Shown: positions 7,781-15,548 of the stretch, piece after piece
How the letters are laid out: every line of letters begins with the position of its first letter
Numbering within the stretch: the stretch's first letter is position 1
Source: a virus
Virus record (IMG/VR): IMGVR_UViG_3300036845_000374
Location: 1 to 41,659 of that record
Length of the DNA stretch: 41,659 nt
Strand: one strand, 5' to 3'
Program-made: the position numbers and the translations under genes
The notes under the pieces: model-generated
Told to the model about the DNA's origin: nothing
What the model saw: the letters and a program-made list of their open reading frames with translations, nothing else
Database searches by the model: none

Positions 7781-9552
7781 GCGGGTCGTTCACGGCGTTC
7801 CCCGTCCCGAACATCAACATTCCGGCGCTGCCGGATCTGGTCTCCGTCACCGACGCCTCGATGCTGGTGCTCGAGCGCGCCGGCACCGGACGGGTGACAG
7901 CGGCGGCGCTGCGTAGTTACGCCACCGCGGGGATGGTCGCGAGCAGCGATCTCACCGCCGCTATCTGGTGGAAGAACGTCCGGACCCACGGTGCCGTGGG
8001 CGACGGCGTGACCGACGACACGGCGGCCTGCCAGGCGGCGATCACCGCCGCCGGCGCCGGCGGAACGGTGTTCTTCCCGACCGGAACCTACCTGCTCTCG
8101 GCCACGCTCAACGCCCTGACCGGCCAGCAGATCATCGGCCAGGGGCCCAACAACTCGACGCTGACGCGCACCACGGACTACGGCGATACGCTGAAATTCG
8201 CCCAGGCGTGGGGCGTCGCGATCAAAAATCTGTGGTTCACCCACTCGACCATGTACGGTCTGACGGACAATGCCCTGGCCAACCGTGTCACCTCGGCCAC
8301 CGCGCATATCCGGCTGCAGAACGCCCAGGGCGTGCTGATCGAGGACTGCTGGCTCTGGCGCATGCCGTATCAGGTCTCGATCGACGGCGGCGCGCTGGTC
8401 AAAATCCACCGCTGCAACATCCAGGGCACCTGGGACCCGAACTACACAGCGGCGCAGGAAGGCATCGCCGCGGTGCAGGTCGGCACGACGGCCTACACCC
8501 AGATCGTCGCGATCGAGCATTGCTATTTCGGGGGCAGCGGCAACGGCCCGCGCAACGTCACGTTCACTTCAGCCGATACCGGCGCGCACACGTTCAGCAT
8601 CACGCAGAACTGCGGCAACCAGTATGCCGTCCGGGTGTTCCGCTGCGAGGATCTGTTGATCAGCAACAGTTACTTCGGCGGCAATTCAGGCTCCAATGTG
8701 CTCGCCCTGCCGGTATCGGGTTCGATCAACCTGGACTGGCGGCTCATCGGCAATTTCTTCGACGGCGCCGGTCTCACCGGGGCCATGCTCAGCTTCCTGA
8801 CGTCTGTGGACAACATCTATACGACCGGCGTGGCGATCACCGGCAACGTCTTCAACGGCGAACTGCAGACGCAGAACGCCATCGTCGCGACGAACCCGAC
8901 AGGCAACAATCCGGCGCTGACCGATTTCGCGATCATCGGCAACACGTTCATGGCAACCGTCGGCTCGGCGATCATGCTGCAGCATGCCCGCGGCGGGGTG
9001 ATCTCGGGCAACGCGATCACCGGCTACAACGCGCGCAACGTCACCGCCGGGGGCGACCTGGCATTCTGCGCGGCGGTGTATTTCGCGGCCCACGCGGCAC
9101 ACGTCATCGCCCAGGGCAACCTCGCCGGCGGCTCGGTATCGGCGGTCGATACGCCGTCATACTGTTATCGCGACTTCTACCTGACGGGCGCGCCGGGCAG
9201 CAACGTGGCACTGGGCAACATCGTCACCGGCGGCGGCCTCGCGGGCAACCTCAACGGCATGTCCTCGGCCAACGTCGTCACGCTGACGGCGGCCGGCAAT
9301 TACACGATGATCGGCAACGAAGACGTCATCGTCGTCAACAAGACCGTCGCGGCGGTCACGCAGATCACGCTGCCAACAACGATCCCGTCCGGCTTCACGG
9401 TGACGATCAAGGACGGCAAGGGCGACGCCAACGTCAACGGCACGCAGATGGTCGGCACCGTCGACGGCGCGGCGAACCCGCTCTACACCACGGCGTGGTT
9501 TCAGCGGAAACTGCTGTGGAACGGCAACGCCTGGAACCTGATCGGCGCCTGA
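7777..9552 (+). CDS. Tailspike with pectate-lyase-superfamily beta-helix
   Basis: A 591-residue protein starting at the ATG of ATGA (7777-7780). Residues 1-50 duplicate the N-terminal attachment domain of the fibre at 5113. A pectate-lyase-3 type entry follows near 65 (T-H-G-A-V-G-D-G-V-T-D-D-T-A-A-C-Q-A-A-I, then F-F-P-T-G-T-Y), then a right-handed beta-helix with repeated I-x-G-N-x-F/I turns up to about 520 and a C-terminal domain ending in L-W-N-G-N-A-W-N-L-I. This is the classic tailspike plan. Probably a glycan-binding or depolymerising spike; catalytic residues cannot be placed by eye. The open frame continuing upstream is a shadow. Confidence 0.88.
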   Translation: MSGSFTAFPVPNINIPALPDLVSVTDASMLVLERAGTGRVTAAALRSYATAGMVASSDLTAAIWWKNVRTHGAVGDGVTDDTAACQAAITAAGAGGTVFFPTGTYLLSATLNALTGQQIIGQGPNNSTLTRTTDYGDTLKFAQAWGVAIKNLWFTHSTMYGLTDNALANRVTSATAHIRLQNAQGVLIEDCWLWRMPYQVSIDGGALVKIHRCNIQGTWDPNYTAAQEGIAAVQVGTTAYTQIVAIEHCYFGGSGNGPRNVTFTSADTGAHTFSITQNCGNQYAVRVFRCEDLLISNSYFGGNSGSNVLALPVSGSINLDWRLIGNFFDGAGLTGAMLSFLTSVDNIYTTGVAITGNVFNGELQTQNAIVATNPTGNNPALTDFAIIGNTFMATVGSAIMLQHARGGVISGNAITGYNARNVTAGGDLAFCAAVYFAAHAAHVIAQGNLAGGSVSAVDTPSYCYRDFYLTGAPGSNVALGNIVTGGGLAGNLNGMSSANVVTLTAAGNYTMIGNEDVIVVNKTVAAVTQITLPTTIPSGFTVTIKDGKGDANVNGTQMVGTVDGAANPLYTTAWFQRKLLWNGNAWNLIGA

Positions 9553-9553
9553 C

Positions 9554-10978
9554 ATGCCAATGCAGCGCATCCCCTGGCCGACCGAAAGCTACCGCCACGA
9601 CAGCCTGCCGCTGTCGGACAAGCTGCTGCTGAACATGCTGGCGGAGCAACAACCCGCCGACGCGCGCACGCAGGCGGCGCTGGTGCCGACCGCTGGATTG
9701 TCCTCGACATTCCCGTTCACGCTCGGAGGCGGGCCGGTGCGGGCGATCAATGGCGACTTTCCGGGGTTCGTGTATGTGGTCTCCGGCTCGACGTTCTACC
9801 GCATCACGGTGGCGTCGGGCACGCCGGTCGTCGATAACCTGGGCGACGTCGGCATCCCGTCCGGGCCCTACAGCTACACGCAACTGGTCACGATCGCGGT
9901 GTCGCCCGGCGCCGCCGTCGTCGTGGTGCCGCCCAACGCTTTTGTCTGCGACCATTCGCACGCCGCCAACCAACTCGGCGGCACGTTCCCGGAGGGCGGC
10001 GCCGGCAGCGTCACCTACTTCCAGGGGTATTTCGTGTTCACCAACGCGCAGTCGGGGACACAGTTCTTCATCAGCCTGCTGAACGATCCCAACGATTACG
10101 ACGCGCTGGACTTCGCCACGCTCGAAGCGTTCGGGACCAACCTCGTGCTGACCAAACGGATCGGCGCCAACCTCTGGTTTATCGGCCGCGGCGGCATGGA
10201 GGTGTGGTACAACTCGGGCGACGCCGACTTCCCGTTCCGGAGGCTGGCCGGCGGCATCCTCGAGCACGGCACCGAGGCGCCGAAGTCGGTCGCGGTGATC
10301 GACGGGAGTTTGTTCTGGTGCGGCTTCGACGGCATCGTCTACCGCACCATGGGCTACCAGGCACGGCGTATTTCCACGCATGCGATCGAACGCAGCATCC
10401 GCGACAACGGGGTCAACCAGGTCATGGTCGCCATGTCATGGACCTACCAGGGGCACGCGAATTACGCGATTTCCTGGTCCAACGAAACGCTGGTCTACGA
10501 CGTGGCGACGGACAAATGGCACAACCGGTCGTCGAACGCGGACGGATCAGGACGGTGGCGGCCCGACTGCGCGATGATCGGCGAGGCGGTGCCGATCTTC
10601 GGGGATTCGCTGACCGGCACGCTGATGGCCCCCGTGGTGGATCTGTCCTCCGACATGGGCGTGCCGCTGCTGCGCCGCGTGATCACGCCGCCGATCTGGG
10701 CCGGCACCGTCCGCGCCTTCAACCCGCGCTTCGAGATCGAGATGGAGTGCGGCGGCACGTTCTCTCCCGGCGACATAACGCTCGACTGGTCCGACGACGG
10801 CGGGCGCAACTGGACCGGCGGCCCACGCGTGATGAACGCCGGACGCGCCGAGGAAACGCGCAAACGCGTCTACACCACGCGGCTGGGCAGCTTCCGCCAG
10901 CGCATGTTCCGGATCAGCGCGCAAGGGTGGTCGACGCTCTTCGCCGCGGACGCGGATATCACGCCGGGGGCGTCCTGA
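9554..10978 (+). CDS. Packaged-DNA stabilisation / tail hub protein, P22 gp10-like
   Basis: A 474-residue protein, nearly the length of P22 gp10 (472), which joins gp4 to the tail needle and closes the packaged head. Supporting features are the N-terminal S-Y-R-H-D-S-L-P-L-S segment, a beta-propeller-like series with Y-V-V-S-G-S-T-F-Y-R and Y-F-Q-G-Y-F-V-F, W-F-I-G-R-G-G-M-E-V-W near 210, and a C-terminal D-W-S-D-D-G-G-R-N-W followed by R-M-F-R-I-S. It starts two bases after the tailspike stop and overlaps the next gene (TGATG at 10976-10980). Confidence 0.85.
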   Translation: MPMQRIPWPTESYRHDSLPLSDKLLLNMLAEQQPADARTQAALVPTAGLSSTFPFTLGGGPVRAINGDFPGFVYVVSGSTFYRITVASGTPVVDNLGDVGIPSGPYSYTQLVTIAVSPGAAVVVVPPNAFVCDHSHAANQLGGTFPEGGAGSVTYFQGYFVFTNAQSGTQFFISLLNDPNDYDALDFATLEAFGTNLVLTKRIGANLWFIGRGGMEVWYNSGDADFPFRRLAGGILEHGTEAPKSVAVIDGSLFWCGFDGIVYRTMGYQARRISTHAIERSIRDNGVNQVMVAMSWTYQGHANYAISWSNETLVYDVATDKWHNRSSNADGSGRWRPDCAMIGEAVPIFGDSLTGTLMAPVVDLSSDMGVPLLRRVITPPIWAGTVRAFNPRFEIEMECGGTFSPGDITLDWSDDGGRNWTGGPRVMNAGRAEETRKRVYTTRLGSFRQRMFRISAQGWSTLFAADADITPGAS

Positions 10979-11526
10979 TGGCGCTCGCCCCGCCGATCGC
11001 CGACGCACCGCTGTCGGCCGACGGCACCCAGCACAGCGAGGCCTGGACGGCCTACAACCAGGCCGTGGCCGACCGCCTCGATCGGTTACCCGGCGAACTG
11101 CGGACGGGCGTGACGGACGGCTCCAACGCCGCGACGGGGCAGATCGGCGAATGGCTCTCCTCGGTGGTGGCGAGCGGCAGCGGACTGGCCAACAACATCC
11201 CGGTCAACGTCACGACGCTGGCCCTGACGGCGGGCGACTGGGACGTCCGGGGCGAGGTGTGGTTCACCCTCGGCGGCGGGCCTACCGGCGACGTCGAGGC
11301 CGGGATCGGGCTGACCTCGGCGACGATCCCAGGAACGCCCGGCGTCGGGTCGCGGGTGACGCAGAACTGGGTGCATACACCCGGCACCGGTCAGGTGCTG
11401 GCGCTGGCGAGCAGCCGGCTCTCGCTCGCGGCGGCGGGGACGGCCTATCTGGTGGCCGAGGTCGGCTACTCGTCCGGCACGGCGCCGGTCGCTTACGGGC
11501 GCATCGAGGCGAGGCGGGTGCGGTAA
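10978..11526 (+). CDS. Hypothetical beta-rich tail protein
   Basis: A 182-residue protein with a short helical N-terminus (to about 50) followed by alternating beta strands (D-W-D-V-R-G-E-V-W-F-T-L, Y-L-V-A-E-V-G-Y) ending in Y-G-R-I-E-A-R-R-V-R. This resembles a fibre-tip or carbohydrate-binding beta-sandwich as found at the ends of phage tail operons. ATG overlaps the preceding TGA and its own TAA overlaps the next ATG (TAATG at 11524-11528). Exact role unknown. Confidence 0.65.
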   Translation: MALAPPIADAPLSADGTQHSEAWTAYNQAVADRLDRLPGELRTGVTDGSNAATGQIGEWLSSVVASGSGLANNIPVNVTTLALTAGDWDVRGEVWFTLGGGPTGDVEAGIGLTSATIPGTPGVGSRVTQNWVHTPGTGQVLALASSRLSLAAAGTAYLVAEVGYSSGTAPVAYGRIEARRVR

Positions 11527-12077
11527 TGGCCCACTTCCAACTGATCCATGCCGGCCTCGACGTGGCGCCGATCCTGGCCGAGATCGAGGCGTGCGCGTGG
11601 GACGAGCACAGCGACCGGACGCTGCGCGCGAACAGTCCGCACGCTCAGTCCTCCGATATCTGGCTGCGCTACTTCCCGCGCGAGAGCCTGCGCGACGACG
11701 CCGACTTCGACCGCGAAGGCCGCTGCGTGTTCTACCCGGCATGGCACCTTCTGCCGTCACTTCAACGCGTTGTCTGGGCGCTCATGAGCACGCTGGAGGC
11801 AACCGAACTCGGCGGCTGCCTGCTGACACGCCTGCCGCCCGGCGGACGTATCCTGCCGCACGTCGATACCAGCTGGCACGCGCGGCACTTCAACCGCAAA
11901 GTCTACGGCGTGCTGAAGTCGAACCCGTGGTGCATCAACCGCTGCGAGGACGAGGCCATATCGTTCCGTGGTGGTGAGTTGTGGTCGTTCACCAACACCG
12001 TGCCCCATTCGGTCGAGAACGGCGGTCACGACGAACGTATCGCGGCGATCCTCTGTTTCAGGAACGAGTCGGAATGA
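11526..12077 (+). CDS. 2-oxoglutarate/Fe(II) dioxygenase-like protein (aspartyl beta-hydroxylase type)
   Basis: A 183-residue protein with the iron-binding triad of the 2OG/Fe(II) oxygenases: H112-x-D114 and distal H161, with R171 placed to bind 2-oxoglutarate. The final part (W-S-F-T-N-T-V-P-H-S-V-E-N-G then R-I-A-A-I-L) is the usual end of the aspartyl/asparaginyl beta-hydroxylase fold. Such enzymes hydroxylate protein side chains. The setting is striking: it lies in the tail operon next to a cupin gene, and the operon includes a protein with a Gly-Pro-Pro stalk. I infer modification of a virion protein, but a small-molecule substrate is possible. Confidence 0.72.
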   Translation: MAHFQLIHAGLDVAPILAEIEACAWDEHSDRTLRANSPHAQSSDIWLRYFPRESLRDDADFDREGRCVFYPAWHLLPSLQRVVWALMSTLEATELGGCLLTRLPPGGRILPHVDTSWHARHFNRKVYGVLKSNPWCINRCEDEAISFRGGELWSFTNTVPHSVENGGHDERIAAILCFRNESE

Positions 12078-12415
12078 AACGCGCGGAGAACCAGCCGGAG
12101 CGCAGCCTGTGCCTCTATGCCGGGATTTACGCGCTGACCTGGACGGTGCCGGATCGCGGCACGCTGCTCCCGCAGCACGCACACCGTTTCGATCACGTGT
12201 CGTTTATCGTTTCGGGTGTGGTGCGGGTCTGGTGCGACGGGGAATTGTTGGGCGAGTTCGCCGGGCCGCACGCGCTGAAGATCCCGGCGCGCTCGCTGCA
12301 TAGCTTCCTGACGATGAGCGACAACGTGACGATTCTTTGCATCCACAACGCCGACCACATCGAAGCCGGCGAACCGGCGCTCCATGCGGAGCATAACCTC
12401 GAACTGGAGGACTGA
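12074..12415 (+). CDS. Cupin-fold protein
   Basis: A 113-residue single-domain cupin. The metal-binding motif appears as H35-x-H37 with H41 nearby, the G-x-V-R-V-W-x-D-G turn follows, and a second motif I-P-A-R-S-L-H-S-F places H76 in the barrel. Small cupins serve as dioxygenases, isomerases or sensors, so the reaction cannot be named. It overlaps the preceding hydroxylase-like gene by four bases (ATGA at 12074-12077), so the two are probably made together. An open frame continuing upstream to 11981 is a shadow of the hydroxylase gene. Confidence 0.75.
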   Translation: MKRAENQPERSLCLYAGIYALTWTVPDRGTLLPQHAHRFDHVSFIVSGVVRVWCDGELLGEFAGPHALKIPARSLHSFLTMSDNVTILCIHNADHIEAGEPALHAEHNLELED

Positions 12416-12418
12416 GCC

Positions 12419-13138
12419 GTGCCATTCGCTGTCGCCGCCGGCGTATCCGCCGCCGCCGGGCTCGCCGGGGCCGCGCTGCAATCCAACGCCGTCTCGAAAG
12501 GCCAGAAGTCCGCGATCGACGCGCAGACGGCGGCCCGTGACCAGGCCCGCGCCGACCTCTCGCCGTGGACCGGCACGGGGGGCAGCGCCAACACCGCGAC
12601 GGCCAACCTGCTGGGCCTCAACGGGCCGGACGCGGCGACGGCGGCGATGGGCAACTTCACGTCGTCTCCCGGCTACCAGTGGCAGCTCGGCCAGGGCCTG
12701 CGCGCCATCGACTCCGGCGCGGCGGCCAAGGGCATGCTGCAGTCCGGGGCCACGCTGAAAGCGGAACAGACGTATGGCAGCGGGCTCGCGAACCAGGACT
12801 TCACGAATTACTACAATCGGCTGTTCGACCTGTCGAAGCTCGGCGAGAACGCGGCGGGCGGCTCGGCGCAGGCCTCGACCACCGCCGGGCAGGGGATCGC
12901 GCAGACCGACGCCAGCGCGGCGCAGGCGCAGTCCTCGATCTACGGCAACGCGGCGGCGGGGATCTCCAACGCGGCCAACAACTACGCCAATCAGTCGCTG
13001 TACACCAATGCACTGGCGAACTACGGCGGGGGTGGCATAGCGGGCAACTACAATCCCACGGCGCTCGGCTACACGGCGGGCGGCGGCGGCACCGGCACGC
13101 TGCAGGGCCTGGGGTTTTACACGCCGCTCGGAGCGTAG
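12419..13138 (+). CDS. DNA ejection / injection protein
   Basis: A 239-residue Ala/Gly-rich protein. The core (about 80-145) has the sequence pattern of podovirus DNA-transfer proteins: S-P-G-Y-Q-W-Q-L-G-Q-G, then A-A-A-K-G-M-L-Q-S-G-A-T and Y-N-R-L-F-D-L-S-K-L-G. The N-terminal 25 residues are a small-residue hydrophobic helix suited to membrane insertion, and the C-terminus is Gly/Tyr-rich. Such proteins leave the capsid before the DNA to form a channel in the cell envelope. Start is GTG at 12419, with GGAGG eight bases upstream inside the cupin gene. It is the first of three consecutive ejection-type genes. Confidence 0.8.
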   Translation: MPFAVAAGVSAAAGLAGAALQSNAVSKGQKSAIDAQTAARDQARADLSPWTGTGGSANTATANLLGLNGPDAATAAMGNFTSSPGYQWQLGQGLRAIDSGAAAKGMLQSGATLKAEQTYGSGLANQDFTNYYNRLFDLSKLGENAAGGSAQASTTAGQGIAQTDASAAQAQSSIYGNAAAGISNAANNYANQSLYTNALANYGGGGIAGNYNPTALGYTAGGGGTGTLQGLGFYTPLGA

Positions 13139-13144
13139 CGCGTC

Positions 13145-15547
13145 ATGGCAACCTTCACCGCCTCGCCGACCCCGTCCTCGTTCGGCAACGTGCTCTACAA
13201 CCCGATGATGGTGGACAAAGCGGTCAATGAGACCGTCCAGGGCCAGCAGCAGATCGGCGCCACTGACATGGCGATGGTCGGCCGCGCCGCCTCCTCCCTG
13301 CTCGGCATGTCCGAGGATGACGCGGCGGCGGCTTATCCGGGCATGGTGGCGGACCTGCAACGTAATGGGTTCGCGAGGTTCGCACCCGCCCAATATCCCG
13401 GCCACGCGGCGGTGCAGGGAATGGTGCAACGCGGGATGACCCTGCCGGAACAGTACCAGTATGGCCTGGTGACGGCGCCTGGGGTGACGGACGCGCTGAA
13501 GGCCGCGACGGCGCCGTTGACGTTCGGCAATACCGGAGCGGGCGGCGGCGGCACGGGCGGCTCAGCCGGCGGCGGTGGATCGTTTCTGAGTGCGCTGGCG
13601 GACATCGAGAGCGGTGACAAGAATATCGTCAGCGGCGTCGACACGGACAGCCAGGGGCGAACGGCGGCGCAGGGCGGCAACGTGAGCGAGATCAGCCAGG
13701 GGCACTTTCAGATCCAGACCGGGACGTGGCGGGACTTCGCGAAGCAGGCCGGCGTGGACATCAATCAGTATCCCAACGCCATGTCGGCGCCTCGCGAGAT
13801 CCAGGCGCGGGTCGCATCGGTGATTCCGTTTAGCCGGTTCGGGCCGCGCACGCAGCAACTCATGCACGCGCGGTTCGGCGATTTCGACAACAATCAGCCG
13901 GTCGGCGTACTCGCCGGCCTCGGGCCGAGGACGACGCCCGCCGCTCCGGGCGTGCCGGCGCAGCGGGCGACGGCGCCGACCGCTCCGCCTCCCCAGTACA
14001 ATCCCGCCGCCGGACCGCGTATCGCGAACCTACCGCCGCCATCTCCGCCAGGGTCCGACGCGGCATGGCTGGACAACCAGGCCAAAACCTACCCCGGTCT
14101 CGCGGGGCCGGGCGGGATGCCGACGGTGGTGCCGGATCAGGCTAACGCGACCCCGGCCCCGAGTCCTATCGCGCTCCGGACTGGCGGGACGGATGTCGCC
14201 GGACCCGGCGCGGGCAGCACGACGCTGCCGGACGTGGCGGCGCCGAACCAGCTTTATGGCACCGGATTACCTGGCGTGACGATCAGAGCGGCGCCGCTCG
14301 CGCCCTCCTCTGCCACCGGAGCCCCGGCAGGGACCGCCGTGGTGGCCGCCGGGACGACCCAGCAACCGCCAGCACCGCCTCAACCCGCCGCGCGTCCGGT
14401 GGCTCCCCCGGCGGCTCCTCCCGCGACCGGACAGAACTCGCCGCAGTTCCAGGCGGCCATGGAACTGAACCGCCGTGCGCAGGCGCTCGATATGGTCGTC
14501 GATCCGACCGGACGCGCCAAGGCGCTGGCCGCGAGCCTTCGCGCACAGGCCGCGCTCTACATGCAGGCGGATAGCGTGTCGTACGACCCCACGACCGGCA
14601 TCGGCACGAAAGCGATCACCGGCGAGCGGCTGAACGCCGCGTTGCCGAATGCGCACTATGTCTGGGACGAGGGGCGAGGTGCCTATATCGACACCTCCGG
14701 CACCCACCCACCGGTTACGCCACCATCGCCGCGAATGATGGTCGCACCCAGCGGAGACGTCCTGCAAGCCAAACCAGGCGGCGGCGTGACCGTGGCGCAA
14801 CCCGCCGATCCGGCCTCGATCACGACGCGCAAGGCGGCGGAAACGCAGGGGGAGGGTGTCGGCAAGGATGTCGCGAAGCAGGTGCCCGCACTCGCCGAAC
14901 AGGGTCGCAACGCGGCGCAGGCGATCGGCAACATCGACTACGGCATCAATCAAATCCACGAGGCGACGCGGGGCGGCATCCCGACCGGCTATTTCTCGGC
15001 GGCACTGGCGAACGCGGCCGCCGCGGCAAAGTCGCTCGGCATCGACACGTCCCGCCTCGGGGTCGATCCGGCGGCGGTCGGCAACATCCAGTCGGCGCAG
15101 AAAACGCTCGGTGTCGTGGCCGGAGCGATCCTTCAGCAGGCCATTGGCAAAGGCGGCCAGATCACCGACGCGAAGATCGATCATTTCATCCACACGCAGC
15201 CTGGCATCGAGACCGACCCGATGGCGATCGAGCGGGTGCTGAACTGGGCACGCTCGCAATTCGTCTACGAGAACGAGATGTCGAAATCGGCAATGACGGA
15301 AGCCGCCAGCAGTCCGACCGGCACGCTGCCGCTGAACTGGCAGGCGCGCTACTACCGGGACAAGGGGTTTGCACCGATTTACGACCCAGCGACGCGGGAA
15401 ATGCAGCAACCGGACGGCCGTACCCCTTCGCGCGAGCCACGGCCGTCGATGGCGCCGGTCAACCCGTCAGAGCGCAAAGCGAACACGGTCTATGATACGC
15501 CCAAGGGCGATCTGAAGTGGACCGGTACCGGTTGGGTGGCGCCGTAG
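13145..15547 (+). CDS. Internal virion protein with lysozyme/transglycosylase-like domain
   Basis: An 800-residue protein. After about 145 residues and a Gly-rich linker, residues 146-245 form a lysozyme-like domain: F-L-S-A-L-A-D-I-E155-S-G with E155 as candidate catalytic Glu, a Gly/Gln loop, I-S-Q-G-H-F-Q-I-Q-T-G-T-W and a W-R-D-F-A-K-Q-A-G-V helix. A Pro/Ala-rich linker (about 250-430) follows, then a helical C-terminal region. Ejected virion proteins of this kind open a small hole in peptidoglycan during DNA entry. It sits between two other ejection-type genes. It is also the only recognisable muralytic domain I see in the genome. Confidence 0.78.
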   Translation: MATFTASPTPSSFGNVLYNPMMVDKAVNETVQGQQQIGATDMAMVGRAASSLLGMSEDDAAAAYPGMVADLQRNGFARFAPAQYPGHAAVQGMVQRGMTLPEQYQYGLVTAPGVTDALKAATAPLTFGNTGAGGGGTGGSAGGGGSFLSALADIESGDKNIVSGVDTDSQGRTAAQGGNVSEISQGHFQIQTGTWRDFAKQAGVDINQYPNAMSAPREIQARVASVIPFSRFGPRTQQLMHARFGDFDNNQPVGVLAGLGPRTTPAAPGVPAQRATAPTAPPPQYNPAAGPRIANLPPPSPPGSDAAWLDNQAKTYPGLAGPGGMPTVVPDQANATPAPSPIALRTGGTDVAGPGAGSTTLPDVAAPNQLYGTGLPGVTIRAAPLAPSSATGAPAGTAVVAAGTTQQPPAPPQPAARPVAPPAAPPATGQNSPQFQAAMELNRRAQALDMVVDPTGRAKALAASLRAQAALYMQADSVSYDPTTGIGTKAITGERLNAALPNAHYVWDEGRGAYIDTSGTHPPVTPPSPRMMVAPSGDVLQAKPGGGVTVAQPADPASITTRKAAETQGEGVGKDVAKQVPALAEQGRNAAQAIGNIDYGINQIHEATRGGIPTGYFSAALANAAAAAKSLGIDTSRLGVDPAAVGNIQSAQKTLGVVAGAILQQAIGKGGQITDAKIDHFIHTQPGIETDPMAIERVLNWARSQFVYENEMSKSAMTEAASSPTGTLPLNWQARYYRDKGFAPIYDPATREMQQPDGRTPSREPRPSMAPVNPSERKANTVYDTPKGDLKWTGTGWVAP

Positions 15548-15548
15548 C

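Noticed and set aside
7968-9632. 554-codon plus-strand frame overlapping the second tailspike
   Set aside because: Arg/Gln/His-rich out-of-frame translation of the tailspike gene, without domains or ribosome-binding site.
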